Of a stretch of DNA of 64,000 bases, positions 34,283 to 43,706 are shown piece after piece. This DNA comes from Kribbella sp. VKM Ac-2569 (GTDB lineage: Bacteria > Actinomycetota > Actinomycetes > Propionibacteriales > Kribbellaceae). The stretch lies in contig NZ_SGXJ01000005.1 in the NCBI RefSeq assembly GCF_004216905.1, positions 558,001 through 622,000 on the forward strand, in the 5' to 3' direction. The position numbers and the translations under genes are program-made. Below the pieces are notes generated by a model. The model was not told the DNA's origin, ran no database searches, and saw only the letters and a list, made by a program, of their open reading frames with translations. Within the stretch, counting starts at the first letter, position 1, and the number at the start of each line of letters is the position of its first letter.

Positions 34283-35272
34283 ATGCCTGCTGCACTCGTC
34301 GTCGCGGTCGTCGGTCCCACCGCGGCCGGGAAGTCCGACCTTGCCGTCGCCCTCTCTCAACGTCTGGGTGGCGAAGTGGTGAACGCGGATGCCATGCAGG
34401 TGTACCGCGGCATGGACATCGGTACGGCGAAGATCAGTACGACGGAGCGCGCCGGCGTACCGCACCACCTGCTGGACATCCTGGACGTCACCGAGACCGC
34501 GACCGTGGCCGAGTTCCAGGAGCTCGCCCGGCAGGCGATCGACGACTGCATCGACCGGACCAAGGTCCCGGTGCTCGCCGGCGGCTCGGCACTCTACGTG
34601 CGCGCGATCCTCGACGACTTCGTCTTCCCCGGCACGGACCCGGCCGTCCGCGCGCGACTGGAGGCCGAGCTCGAGGTGAAGGGCTCCGGAGCCCTACATC
34701 AGGAGTTGGCCGCGCGAGACCCGAAGGCGGCCGAACAGATCCTCCCGAGCAACGGCCGGCGGATCGTCCGCGCCCTCGAGGTCATCGAGATCACCGGCGG
34801 CCCGTACGTCGCCACGCTGCCGGAGCACCATTACGTCTATCCGGGTGCGATCCAGCTCGGTCTCGACGTACCGCGGCCGGTTCTCGACGAGCGGATCGAC
34901 CGCCGGGTGGACCGGATGTTCGACGCCGGATTCGTCGCCGAGGTGCGAGGTCTGCTGAACAAGGGTTTGATTGAAGGAAGGACCGCCAACCGCGCACTCG
35001 GGTACTCGCAGGTGATCGCGTTGCTGAACGATGAGATCGACGAAGAGCAGGCCCGGGAGCGGACCGCCCAGGCCACGCGCAGGTTCGCGCGCCGGCAGGA
35101 CTCGTGGTTCCGTAAGGACCAACGCATCACGTGGCTCCCGTACGACGCCCCCGATCTCGTGGAGAAGGCACTTCAAGTGATAGCCCAAGGCAACCGCGAA
35201 GGCGCCCCCGGCGTAGTCGAGGTGAACAGAGGCCCGGGCCAGGATGCAGGGGCCGTAGATGCGAGGGGGTGA
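34283..35272 (+). CDS. miaA: tRNA dimethylallyltransferase MiaA
   Basis: A 329-residue enzyme that places a dimethylallyl group on N6 of A37 in tRNAs. The P-loop is VVGPTAAGKSDL, followed by VNADAMQVYRGMDIGTAKI and GVPHHLLDILD, then LAGGSALYVRAILDD and the C-terminal RRFARRQDSWFRKDQRITWL. All are typical. Its product is the substrate of MiaB. Its 3' end overlaps the sigma-factor gene by 14 bases, so the end of the protein is shared with a different reading frame. Confidence 0.96.
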   Translation: MPAALVVAVVGPTAAGKSDLAVALSQRLGGEVVNADAMQVYRGMDIGTAKISTTERAGVPHHLLDILDVTETATVAEFQELARQAIDDCIDRTKVPVLAGGSALYVRAILDDFVFPGTDPAVRARLEAELEVKGSGALHQELAARDPKAAEQILPSNGRRIVRALEVIEITGGPYVATLPEHHYVYPGAIQLGLDVPRPVLDERIDRRVDRMFDAGFVAEVRGLLNKGLIEGRTANRALGYSQVIALLNDEIDEEQARERTAQATRRFARRQDSWFRKDQRITWLPYDAPDLVEKALQVIAQGNREGAPGVVEVNRGPGQDAGAVDARG

Positions 35273-35762
35273 CCGTGAGGCCGAGTTCCGTGAGTACCTG
35301 CTCGCGGACCGTACGCGGCTGATGCGCACGGCGTTGCTGCTCACCGCGGGGGATGTGCACACCGCCGAAGATCTGGTCCAGACCGCTTGCACCCGTGTGT
35401 ACGTGCACTGGCACCGGATCAAGCACGAAGGCGCCGGACCGTACGCGCACCGCATCCTGGTCAACGCCTTCCTCGACGAGCGTCGCAGGGCCGGCCGCCA
35501 CCCGGAGGTGATGACCGCGGACGCGGTCGAGCCGCGGTTGACCGACGTACCGGACCAGACGGACACGCTGGCCATCCGCGACGCGTTGCTGGATCTCGCG
35601 CCGCGGCAGCGGGCAGTCCTGGTACTGCGGTATTTCCAGGATCTCGATGTTGCCAGCTGCGCGCGGATCCTGGAATGCACCGAGGGCACTGTGAAGAGCC
35701 AGACAGCCAAGGCGCTGAAGCGCCTGAAGGAACTGATGACGGAAGAGACGGGGAGTAGCTGA
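35259..35762 (+). CDS. SigE-family ECF sigma factor
   Basis: A 167-residue ECF sigma factor of the actinobacterial SigE-like 'SigE family' group. Region 2 reads FREYLLADRTRLMRTALLLTAGDVHTAEDLVQTACTRVYVHW, and region 4 ALLDLAPRQRAVLVLRYFQDLDVASCARILECTEGTVKSQTAKALKRL. The start overlaps the miaA gene. The next gene encodes a membrane protein that may hold it as an anti-sigma factor. Target promoters cannot be read here. Confidence 0.92.
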   Translation: MRGGDREAEFREYLLADRTRLMRTALLLTAGDVHTAEDLVQTACTRVYVHWHRIKHEGAGPYAHRILVNAFLDERRRAGRHPEVMTADAVEPRLTDVPDQTDTLAIRDALLDLAPRQRAVLVLRYFQDLDVASCARILECTEGTVKSQTAKALKRLKELMTEETGSS

Positions 35763-35770
35763 GACCGCCG

Positions 35771-36466
35771 ATGGACGAGGTCAAGAGGTTGTTGGAGGGG
35801 TTCGCGGACCAGGCCGCCGAAGGGCTGCCGGACGCGGATATCGACGCGGACGTGACCCGCGGGCGGATCGCGCTGCGGAGGATCAAGCGCCGGCGCCGGG
35901 TCACCGGGGTGCTGTGCGTCGCGGCCGCGTCGGCGCTCGTGCTCGCGATCGGCAACCTGAAGTGGTGGGGGAACGGCAGCGAGGTGGCCGGCGGTCCTCC
36001 CGAGCAGGAGACCGCCGCCGCGTCCGCGACTCCCGCGACTCCTGCGTCGAAGCCGCGCACCGCGCCGTCGAGCACTCAGACGATGTCGATGTTCGGCGCG
36101 TCCGTCGTCGAGCTGGTCGCGAACAAGGAGGCGTGGAGCACGTTCAACTGCACGCTGGCGCCGAAGGGATGGAGTCCCGAGACTCCGATGACGGCAACCC
36201 GCGTCGTGCTGTCCCAGCCGGAGATGCGGACCGCCAACAGCGCCGCCAAGGTGGTGCTGCAAGCCGCGCCGCAGGCCCGCAGCCTGTCGAATGTCCGCGT
36301 CGCCGACGCGAGCGGCAAGACTTTCCACATCGGCACCCTCGACGGCCGCCTGACCGGTCAGGTGAAGCTGTCCGACCAGTGGTTGCTGGTCGAGCTCCCG
36401 ACCGGCACGGTCGAGTGGCCGGACGACGTACTCCGCCGCTTCCTGGACTCCTGCACGGTGAACTAG
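35771..36466 (+). CDS. Single-pass membrane protein, possible anti-sigma factor
   Basis: A 231-residue protein with a cytoplasmic N-terminus of about 40 residues (MDEVKRLLEGFADQAAEG, then basic RRIKRRRR). One membrane segment at about 43-62 (VTGVLCVAAASALVLAIG) is followed by a roughly 165-residue extracellular part with a Pro/Ala linker. The neighbourhood, directly after an ECF sigma gene with eight bases between, fits a membrane anti-sigma factor. No zinc-binding anti-sigma motif (HxxxCxxC) is present, so this is by position only. Confidence 0.6.
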   Translation: MDEVKRLLEGFADQAAEGLPDADIDADVTRGRIALRRIKRRRRVTGVLCVAAASALVLAIGNLKWWGNGSEVAGGPPEQETAAASATPATPASKPRTAPSSTQTMSMFGASVVELVANKEAWSTFNCTLAPKGWSPETPMTATRVVLSQPEMRTANSAAKVVLQAAPQARSLSNVRVADASGKTFHIGTLDGRLTGQVKLSDQWLLVELPTGTVEWPDDVLRRFLDSCTVN

Positions 36467-36545
36467 ACGCGCTGCGACTGGCGCGCGACCTCCACTTGAG
36501 ATAGGCAGGGCTTGTCCCTGTCCCCGAGTCCGTGTGGGGGAACTC

Positions 36546-38348
36546 GTGAAAAAGCTCGTCGCAACTCTGTCTGCAGGCACCCTCGTTCTCACTGCCTTCA
36601 CCGCCTCAACCACCGCAGAAGCGCAAGCTCCAACGCGGCAACCGACCTCGATCGGGTACGGCGGCGCGGTGTCGTCGATCGACCCCGACGCGACCAACAT
36701 CGGCCTCGACGTACTGCGTCGTGGTGGTAACGCCGTCGACGCCGCAGTCGCCACGGCCGCCGCGCTCGGCGTGACCGAGCCGTACTCGGCCGGCATCGGC
36801 GGCGGCGGATACTTCGTGTACTACAACGCCAAGACGCACAAGGTGTCGACGATCGACGGCCGCGAGACGGCGCCAGCGACGATGCCGCCCAACGCGTTCG
36901 TGGATCCGGCCACCGGTGCGGCGTACCCGTTCGCGCAGCTCGTGACGTCGGGGGTGTCGATCGGCGTACCGGGAACGCTCGCGACCTGGGACAAGGCCCT
37001 GAAGCAATGGGGTTCGCTGTCACTCGGCAAGGCGCTGAAGCCGGCCGCGGATCTGGCCGACCGCGGGTTCGTGGTGGACCCGACGTTCCGTCTGCAGACG
37101 TTGGAGAACAAGGACCGGTTCGCGCAGGTCGTGCCGACCGCGAAGCTGTTCCTGCCGAACGGCGACGCGCCTCTGGTCGGCTCGCTGTTCAAGAACCCCG
37201 AGCTTGCCGCCACCTACAAGCTGCTCGGGCAGCAGGGCCCGTCGGCGTTCTACAGCGGTCCGCTCGCCGGTGAGATGGCGGCCGTCGCCAAGAACCCGCC
37301 GAAGACACCGGACGCGACGTTGCCGTTCTTCCCCGGCTACTTGGAGACCGGCGATCTCGCGTCGTACAAGGCGATCGACCGCGCCCCGACCAAGGTCAGG
37401 TACGACGGTCTGGACGTCTACGGCATGCCGCCGTCGTCGTCGGGTGGCAGCACCGTCGGTGAGGCGTTGAACATCCTGCAGCCGCAGCACCTGCGGCAGC
37501 AGTCGACGACGCAGGCGCTGCACACGTACCTCGAGGCGTCGGCACTGGCGTTCGCGGATCGCGGCGCATACGTCGGCGACCCGGCGTACGTCGACGTACC
37601 GCTGAATGAACTGTTGTCGCGAGGGTTCGGGGCCGAGAGGTCCTGCCTGATCGACCCGCAGCACGCGGCGACCAAGCCGGTGGCTGCGGGCTCGCCGGAC
37701 GGCCAGTACTCGCAGTGTGCCGAGGGTAGTGCGGTTGAGCAGCGCCCGGATAGCGAGGGACGTTCGACGACGCACATGGTCGCGGCCGACAAGTGGGGCA
37801 ACGTGGTCTCGTACACGTTGACGATCGAGCAGACCGGTGGCAGCGGGATCACCGTGCCGGGGCGTGGCTTCCTGCTGAACAACGAGCTGACGGACTTCTC
37901 CGCCGTACCGAGCCCGACGGACCCGAACCGGGTCGAGGCCGGGAAGCGGCCGCGGTCGTCGATGTCGCCGACGATCGTGCTGCGTGGCGGCAAGCCGTAC
38001 ATCGCGCTCGGTTCGCCGGGCGGCTCGACGATCATCACGACCGTCCTGCAGACGTTGACCAACCGTCTCGACCGCGGCATGACGCTGCCGGAGGCGATCG
38101 CGGCACCGCGGGCGGCGCAGCGCAACACCGCGTCGGTGACGGCCGAGCAGGCGTTCATCGATAGGTACGGCGCATCGCTGGCGCCGTACGGTCACACGTT
38201 CATGGCGCCGGGTCTGCCGGGGAGCTCGGCCGCTGAGATCGGTGCGGTCGCGGCGCTCGAATTCCTGCCCGGTGGTGCGATCCTCGCGGCGGCCGAACCG
38301 AGCCGACGCGGCGGGGGAGCAGCGGGAACGGCCTGGCCCTTAAAGTGA
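36546..38348 (+). CDS. ggt: Secreted gamma-glutamyltransferase
   Basis: A 600-residue exported enzyme that cleaves gamma-glutamyl bonds such as in glutathione or gamma-glutamyl amino acids. The signal peptide is MKKLVATLSAGTLVLTAFTAS with a cut near ASTTAEA. The propeptide cuts itself before the catalytic Thr in GRSTTHMVAADKWGN, which becomes the small-subunit N-terminus. Later family motifs are GRGFLLNNELTDF and PRSSMSPTIVLRGGKPYIALGSPGGSTI. GTG 36546 is chosen because it gives a clean signal peptide and follows GGGGGA; GTG 36534 is an alternative. Confidence 0.95.
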   Translation: MKKLVATLSAGTLVLTAFTASTTAEAQAPTRQPTSIGYGGAVSSIDPDATNIGLDVLRRGGNAVDAAVATAAALGVTEPYSAGIGGGGYFVYYNAKTHKVSTIDGRETAPATMPPNAFVDPATGAAYPFAQLVTSGVSIGVPGTLATWDKALKQWGSLSLGKALKPAADLADRGFVVDPTFRLQTLENKDRFAQVVPTAKLFLPNGDAPLVGSLFKNPELAATYKLLGQQGPSAFYSGPLAGEMAAVAKNPPKTPDATLPFFPGYLETGDLASYKAIDRAPTKVRYDGLDVYGMPPSSSGGSTVGEALNILQPQHLRQQSTTQALHTYLEASALAFADRGAYVGDPAYVDVPLNELLSRGFGAERSCLIDPQHAATKPVAAGSPDGQYSQCAEGSAVEQRPDSEGRSTTHMVAADKWGNVVSYTLTIEQTGGSGITVPGRGFLLNNELTDFSAVPSPTDPNRVEAGKRPRSSMSPTIVLRGGKPYIALGSPGGSTIITTVLQTLTNRLDRGMTLPEAIAAPRAAQRNTASVTAEQAFIDRYGASLAPYGHTFMAPGLPGSSAAEIGAVAALEFLPGGAILAAAEPSRRGGGAAGTAWPLK

Positions 38349-39422
38349 CGCGATGATCGCGGCGACCAGATCGGCTCGTTCGGTCAGGGTCGCCGCGATC
38401 ACCTGCTCGTGGACGGCATGGGCGCCTTTGCCGATCGGGCCCAGGCCGTCCAGCGTTGGGATCCCCAACCATCCGGTCAGATTCGTGTCGGCCGCGCCGG
38501 TCGCGGCCGCACCGCCGACCTCCTGACCGACGGACCGCCCGGCCGCGATCACCTTCGCCAGCAACTCGTCAGTCGCGGCCGACGGTTGCCAGGCCGGCCG
38601 GTTCGACAAGACGCGCACCGTCAACTGCGCGTCCCGCACCGGCTGTAGTTCGGTGACGGCCTGTAGCACGGCCTCTTCTGTCGCCGGATCGACGAAGCGG
38701 AACCCGATATCGGTCGCCGCCGATCCCGGTACGACGTTCGTCCGCCCGCCACCCGTGATGGTGCCGACGTTGCACAGCACCTCGTCGTGGTCGGAGGCGA
38801 TCCGCCGTACGGCGATCAACTGGTCGACGAGTTCATCGATCGCGGACACGCCGCTTGCCGGATCGAGAGCGGCATGCGCCTCGCGGCCGGTGACCTCGAT
38901 GCGCACCCTGGTGCTGCCCCAGCGCGACGTCTTCAGGTCGCCGTTCGGATGCGGCGGTTCGAACCCGAATGCGGCGTACGCACCCTTCGCCTCGGCCGTC
39001 ACCAGTGAACGTGCCGACGGGGAACCGATCTCCTCGTCGGCGACCACGACGACCCTCAGCGGTCGGTGGTCGCGGCCGGCGACCTGCTCCAGGGCGGTCT
39101 CGAAGACGACGAGGCCGCCCTTCATGTCGAAGACGCCGGGGCCGTGGATGACACCGTCCTGCTCGCGCCAGGGCATCGCTTTCTGCAGTTGCCCGATCGG
39201 CCAGACGGTGTCGTGGTGCGCGAGGAAGAGCAGTGGAGCCTCGCCGGTGCGGCCCGGGAAGTCGGCCACCAGGTGGTCGCCGGTCGGGGTCGGCACGCGG
39301 CGGATGGTCGCGCCGAGCTCGGCGTACCGCGTTTCCAGCCGGTCGGCGAACGCGTTCAGCGCGGCCACGTCGCCGGTCGGGGTCTCCGCGCCGACGTACT
39401 CCCTGAGTCGCTCGATCATCAT
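38340..39422 (-). CDS. M20-family metallopeptidase (carboxypeptidase/deacylase-like)
   Basis: A 360-residue zinc enzyme of the glutamate carboxypeptidase/ArgE type. Metal ligands are seen in LLFLAHHDTVWP (His, Asp), the Asp of GPGVFDMKGG, and VVVADEEIGSPSARSL (Glu pair). A dimerisation lid occurs in WGSTRVRIEVTGREAHAALDPASGVSAIDELV. It is divergent from the N-acyl-amino-acid operon that starts at 39492 and likely serves it. It overlaps the convergent ggt by nine bases. Substrate not known. Confidence 0.9.
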   Translation of the reverse strand: MMIERLREYVGAETPTGDVAALNAFADRLETRYAELGATIRRVPTPTGDHLVADFPGRTGEAPLLFLAHHDTVWPIGQLQKAMPWREQDGVIHGPGVFDMKGGLVVFETALEQVAGRDHRPLRVVVVADEEIGSPSARSLVTAEAKGAYAAFGFEPPHPNGDLKTSRWGSTRVRIEVTGREAHAALDPASGVSAIDELVDQLIAVRRIASDHDEVLCNVGTITGGGRTNVVPGSAATDIGFRFVDPATEEAVLQAVTELQPVRDAQLTVRVLSNRPAWQPSAATDELLAKVIAAGRSVGQEVGGAAATGAADTNLTGWLGIPTLDGLGPIGKGAHAVHEQVIAATLTERADLVAAIIASL

Positions 39423-39491
39423 AGATAGTCAACGTATCATCATCCGATCAGCGATTGACCAGCAATGACTGCCGAGGGATAGGATCAAGAT

Positions 39492-40154
39492 ATGAATCGT
39501 ATCTCTGAGGTGAGCTTTCGCGCGGTCTCGCTCACCACGGCGTCCCGGTTCGCCGAGGCCTCGACGCTGTACCGCGAGGTCTTCGGCTACCTCGACCCGG
39601 CGTACGGGCTGAACCCGCGGCTGCTCGGCGCGCTGGCGAGCAACGGCGGCTCGGTGGTCGGCATCCTCGACGAGAGCGACCGGCTGGTCGCGTTCGCGTA
39701 CGGCTTCTGCGGCACCGACCGGCGCGGTTTCTACCACTACTCGCAGTCGGCCGTGGTGGCCGCCGGGCAGCAGGGCCGCGGCCTCGGCCGGATGCTCAAG
39801 CACGCCCAGCGAGAAGTTGCCCTCAGCCACGGTATGTCGCGGATGCGCTGGACCTATGACCCGGCGCAGATCCGCAACGCGCACTTCAACCTCGACGTGC
39901 TCGGCGCCCGCGGCCGCTGGTTCGCGCCCGACATGTACGGTCCGGGCACCGACCGCGTGGTCATCGAGTGGGACCTGACCCGCGAGCACCCCACGACCCC
40001 GGATGCTTTGACCGAGCTGATCGTGCCGACCGATCCGGCCGAACTCCGTAGGTCGTTCGAGGAACTGCTCGGCAAGGGACTCGTCGCCGTCTCGTGCCGG
40101 CAGCTCCCGGACGGCAATGGCGCCTACTACTTCGGGCCGGCCGACCATGCCTGA
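39492..40154 (+). CDS. GNAT N-acetyltransferase of the N-acyl-amino-acid operon
   Basis: A 220-residue acetyltransferase. The acetyl-CoA site is in SQSAVVAAGQQGRGLGRMLKHAQREVALSHGM (Q/RxxGxG/A pattern), with RMRWTYDPAQIRNAHFNLDVLGA after it. It is the first gene of a five-gene run (GNAT, SIS, racemase, D-aminoacylase; the M20 gene is divergent). The next gene overlaps by eight bases. The protein has a longer C-terminus than simple GNATs (about 60 extra residues). Confidence 0.88.
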   Translation: MNRISEVSFRAVSLTTASRFAEASTLYREVFGYLDPAYGLNPRLLGALASNGGSVVGILDESDRLVAFAYGFCGTDRRGFYHYSQSAVVAAGQQGRGLGRMLKHAQREVALSHGMSRMRWTYDPAQIRNAHFNLDVLGARGRWFAPDMYGPGTDRVVIEWDLTREHPTTPDALTELIVPTDPAELRRSFEELLGKGLVAVSCRQLPDGNGAYYFGPADHA

Positions 40155-40791
40155 GGATCCCCACAACCGCGAGCTCGCGAGCCCCCACGAGCGGTACGAC
40201 GCCCGGCTGCAACGCCGATCGTCGACGCTGCTGCAGCGTCGCGTGGTCGAGCAGGAACGCGCCTCGATCGACGATGCCCTGGACCAGATCCTCACCGACG
40301 AGTCGATCGCGCAGGCCGCGGCCCGGATCGTCGCCGCCCGCCGGCGCTTCATCATCGGCTCGGCGAAGTCGTACTCGTACGCGTCGCTGCTGGCGTTCGA
40401 CCTCGGCGTCGGCCTCTCGCAGGTGACGCTGATCGACGGCACCGTCGTCCGCGGCGTCGACGTCCTGTCCGACGTCCGGTCCAACGACCTGATGGTCGCG
40501 TTCTCGTTCCGCCGGTATCGCCGCGACACCGTCGAGATCGCCCGCCGGTTCGTCGAGGCCGGTGGTGAGCTCGTCGCGGTCACGGACTTCGAGGACGCGC
40601 CGCTGGCGAAGCTCGCCGACCAAAGCATCTACGTCGCGACCGGGAGTGCGTCGTACGTCGACTCGCCGACAGTCGTCGCCTCGGTGCTGCACGTGCTCGC
40701 GACGCTGACCACGGCGAGCTCGAAGGGCGCACGCCGACGGCTGATGGAGCGGGATCGGTTGAACACGGAGCTGGGCCTGTATGTCAACTGA
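40147..40791 (+). CDS. SIS-domain protein (RpiR-like, no HTH)
   Basis: A 214-residue protein with a sugar-isomerase (SIS) fold: RFIIGSAKSYSYASLLAFDLGVGLSQVTLIDG, then SDVRSNDLMVAFSFRRYRRDTVEIARRFVEAGGELVAVTDFEDAPLAKLAD. This matches the C-terminal part of MurR/RpiR regulators, but the N-terminal helix-turn-helix is absent or unrecognisable (residues 1-40). It may bind a phosphosugar-like ligand. It overlaps the GNAT gene by eight bases and the racemase by 11. Confidence 0.82.
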   Translation: MPEDPHNRELASPHERYDARLQRRSSTLLQRRVVEQERASIDDALDQILTDESIAQAAARIVAARRRFIIGSAKSYSYASLLAFDLGVGLSQVTLIDGTVVRGVDVLSDVRSNDLMVAFSFRRYRRDTVEIARRFVEAGGELVAVTDFEDAPLAKLADQSIYVATGSASYVDSPTVVASVLHVLATLTTASSKGARRRLMERDRLNTELGLYVN

Positions 40792-41911
40792 GCTGAAGAT
40801 CGTCGCCGCCCGGCTGCATCGGGTGCGGATGCCGTTGGTGCACGAGTTCCAGACCAGCTCGCACCGCAAGACGTACCTCGATCACATCCTTGTCCAACTG
40901 GAGGACGCGTCGGGCGCGATCGGGTGGGGCGAGATCGCGTCGTCCTCGGATCCGTACTACGCGCCCGAAACGGTCGAGTCCTGCTGGCACATCGCCACGC
41001 AGTACCTGCTCCCCGCCGTGTTGGGCCGACCGTGGAGGCACCCCGACCAGCTGGCCAAGGTGTGGTCCAAGGTCCGCGGCAACAACTTCGCCAAGGCCGG
41101 TGTGGACATGGCCGCGTGGGTCCTGTGGGCCGAGACGCAAGCGGTGCCGCTGGCAACCGTCCTGGGTGGTACGCGGACCGAGGTTGTCGCGGGTGTCTCG
41201 CTGGGCATCGAGCCGACGATCGACGATCTGCTCACCGAGGTCGAGCGCCAGGTCGCCGCCGGGTATCCACGGGTGAAGCTGAAGATCGCTCCGGGCTGGG
41301 ACGTAGAGCCGGTCCGTGCCGTGCGTACGGCGTACCCCGAGCTTGATCTGCATGTGGATGCTAACGGGATCTACACGGCCGACGACCTGACTGATGTGCG
41401 GAAGCTGGACGAGTTCGGGCTGACGATGATCGAGCAGCCGTTCGCGCCGCGGGACCTGCTCACGCACGCCGCGCTGCAACGCACGGTCGGTACGCCGGTG
41501 TGTCTCGACGAGAGTGTTGAGACCGTCGACGACCTGGAGACCGCGCTGGCGTTAGAAGCGCTGCAGATCCTCAACATCAAGGTGTCGCGGATGGGCGGCC
41601 TCGGCGCGGCGCGCGCGGCGCACGATCGGGCGCAGCAGGCCGGGATCGGCGTCTGGTGCGGCGGCATGCACGAGTTCGGCATCGGCCGGCTCGCGAACGT
41701 CGCCCTCTCCAGTCTCCCCGGGTTCACCCTCCCATCGGATGTGTCCGCCTCGGAGAAGTACTACGCCCGGGACATCGTCGTACCCGCCGTGGTCGCGGTC
41801 CAAGGCGTTGTACAGGTGCCCGAGGCAACCGGTCTCGGTCACGCCGTGGACCGCGGACTGATCGTAGCCAACACGGTCGCTGAGCAGTCCTTCGGACCAG
41901 AACAGGAGTGA
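40781..41911 (+). CDS. Enolase-superfamily N-acylamino acid racemase / OSBS-like enzyme
   Basis: A 376-residue MLE-type enzyme. It has the KxK pair (PRVKLKIAPG), metal ligands DANGIY, EQPFAP and CLDESVET, then NIKVSRMGG with the second base Lys. This set fits the o-succinylbenzoate synthase / N-succinyl- or N-acylamino-acid racemase subgroup. Being beside a D-aminoacylase, racemisation of N-acyl amino acids is the better guess than menaquinone synthesis. Its stop is four bases before the next start. Confidence 0.9.
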   Translation: MSTELKIVAARLHRVRMPLVHEFQTSSHRKTYLDHILVQLEDASGAIGWGEIASSSDPYYAPETVESCWHIATQYLLPAVLGRPWRHPDQLAKVWSKVRGNNFAKAGVDMAAWVLWAETQAVPLATVLGGTRTEVVAGVSLGIEPTIDDLLTEVERQVAAGYPRVKLKIAPGWDVEPVRAVRTAYPELDLHVDANGIYTADDLTDVRKLDEFGLTMIEQPFAPRDLLTHAALQRTVGTPVCLDESVETVDDLETALALEALQILNIKVSRMGGLGAARAAHDRAQQAGIGVWCGGMHEFGIGRLANVALSSLPGFTLPSDVSASEKYYARDIVVPAVVAVQGVVQVPEATGLGHAVDRGLIVANTVAEQSFGPEQE

Positions 41912-41915
41912 TTCG

Positions 41916-43433
41916 ATGCGCGTGGCACTGACCGGCGGCCTGATCGCGGACGGCACCGGGGCCGAACTGGTGCCCGGGACGGTGCTGGTCGAGGGCGAGC
42001 GCATCGCCGCGGTGCTGCCACCCGGTGAGCCGGTCGCCGAAGCCGAGGTCATCGATGCCACGGGCAACATTGTGGCACCGGGGTTCGTCGATCTGCACTC
42101 ACACGCGGATTTCAGTCTCGGCGCGAGCCCGGCCGCCGAGTCGCAGCTCGCCCAGGGCGTCACCACGCTGGTCGCGGGGAACTGCGGCTGGTCGCCGTTC
42201 CCGATCACCGACCTCGAGACGCTGCGTGCGGGTACGGCGTTCCTCGATCCGAAACACGACTGGTCGTGGACCGACCTCGCCGGGTTCGCTGCAACCCTGC
42301 AACCGGCGGTGAACCTGGCGCTGCAGGTCGGCCACTGCACGCTGCGGATCGCCGCGATGGGCAGCGCGAAACGGCTGCCGTCGCCCGACGAGCTCCGGAC
42401 GATGCAGGACCTGCTGCGGGCGGCCGCCGATCAGGGCGCGGTCGGGTTCTCGACCGGGTTGATCTACGCGCCGGGCGCGTACGCATCACCTGAAGAGGTG
42501 GCCGCGTTGGTCGCCACCGCTGCTGAGTGCGGGCTGCTGTACTCGACCCACATCCGCAACGAGGGCGCGGGTCTGCTCGCTGCGCTCGACGAGGCGATCG
42601 CGGCGGCGCGGGCGGGAGGCGCGCGGCTGGAGATCTCGCATCTCAAGGCCGTTGGCAAGGCCAACTACGGTCTCGTCGACGCCGCGCTCGAACACCTGGA
42701 CAAGGTTGATGACGTCGACCTCGGCTGGGACGCCTACCCGTACACCGCCACCAGCACAACCCTCACCACCAGGCTCCCGACCTGGGCCCTCGCCGGTGGC
42801 ACCCTCCTCGACCGACTCGCCGACCCGGCCGAACGCGCGCGGATCGCCGAAGCCCTCCGCGCCGATGACTTGCTCTCGCCGGACTCGGTCGTGATCGCAT
42901 CCCTCCCGCCCGGCCGCTACGAGGACAGCCGCGGCCTCAGCCTCACCGAGATCGCGCAGCGCGACGGGGTCGACGCCGCGGAGATCGTCCTTCGCATCCT
43001 CGAGTCCCACCAGGCCGCGGTCAGCGTGGTGAACCACGCGATGAGCGAGGAGGACGTGACAACCGTCCTCGAACATCCGCGAACGGCAGTCGCCAGCGAC
43101 GGCTGGATCATGGACGCAACCGGCCCGGGACATCCGCATCCCCGCAACTTCGGCACCTTCCCCCGCGTCCTCGGCCACTACGCCCGCGACCGCGCCATCC
43201 TCACCCTCCCCGAAGCCATCCGCCGAATGACCTCACTCCCCGCAACCCGTCTAGGATTCTCCGACCGGGGCATCATCAAACCAGGCGCAATCGCCGACCT
43301 AACAGTCCTGAACCCCGACAAGATCACCGACAACTCGACGTACGACGATCCGTGGCAACTCTCCACCGGCATCAACCACGTCCTCCTAGCCGGCCAAGCG
43401 GCTCACACCGGCAGCGGTCGCGTCATTTCTTGA
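41916..43433 (+). CDS. N-acyl-D-amino-acid deacylase
   Basis: A 505-residue amidohydrolase of the D-aminoacylase family, which removes acyl groups from N-acyl-D-amino acids (D-amino acid amidohydrolase type). Zinc ligands: FVDLHSHADFS (HxH), VAGNCGWSP (the family Cys), STHIRNEG and EISHLKAVGK. The catalytic Asp lies near ASDGWIMDATGPGHPHPRNFGTF. Its start is preceded by AGGAG. Its 3' end overlaps the convergent small gene by 11 bases. Confidence 0.93.
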   Translation: MRVALTGGLIADGTGAELVPGTVLVEGERIAAVLPPGEPVAEAEVIDATGNIVAPGFVDLHSHADFSLGASPAAESQLAQGVTTLVAGNCGWSPFPITDLETLRAGTAFLDPKHDWSWTDLAGFAATLQPAVNLALQVGHCTLRIAAMGSAKRLPSPDELRTMQDLLRAAADQGAVGFSTGLIYAPGAYASPEEVAALVATAAECGLLYSTHIRNEGAGLLAALDEAIAAARAGGARLEISHLKAVGKANYGLVDAALEHLDKVDDVDLGWDAYPYTATSTTLTTRLPTWALAGGTLLDRLADPAERARIAEALRADDLLSPDSVVIASLPPGRYEDSRGLSLTEIAQRDGVDAAEIVLRILESHQAAVSVVNHAMSEEDVTTVLEHPRTAVASDGWIMDATGPGHPHPRNFGTFPRVLGHYARDRAILTLPEAIRRMTSLPATRLGFSDRGIIKPGAIADLTVLNPDKITDNSTYDDPWQLSTGINHVLLAGQAAHTGSGRVIS

Positions 43434-43683
43434 AGCGCTGGGGTGCGTTCGGGAGTGGGGGAGGGGCGGTGGCTGAGCGCTCCGTGATCGTCTCGATCCA
43501 GCCGTCGTTCTCGGACAGCAGTTCGTCCAGGACGGCCTGATCGACGTCCCGCAGTACCACCATCCACGGGTGGTCTTCGTCGTCGTCCTCGCCGTGGAAG
43601 CGCCCACGCCGTACCTCGCCGTCCAGTAGGTCGGCGACAACCGCTGCGTCCTCCTGCTCCCAGAAGTAGGCGATCAGCTCCAT
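43423..43683 (-). CDS. Small conserved hypothetical protein
   Basis: An 86-residue protein, not recognised. It begins MELIAYFWEQEDAAVVADLLDGEVRRGRFHG, with an acidic run EDDDEDHPW, and ends in a Pro-rich APPPLPNAPQRFKK. A start at MELIAY (43683) is preferred. It is divergent from dapF by 23 bases, so the two share a promoter region. The position between a deacylase and dapF may be chance. Confidence 0.6.
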   Translation of the reverse strand: MELIAYFWEQEDAAVVADLLDGEVRRGRFHGEDDDEDHPWMVVLRDVDQAVLDELLSENDGWIETITERSATAPPPLPNAPQRFKK

Positions 43684-43706
43684 GGCTGACACCGTACGCT
43701 TCTCCC

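Noticed and set aside
40781..41911. menC of menaquinone synthesis
   Set aside because: The motifs allow it, but it sits in a D-aminoacylase operon with no other men genes.
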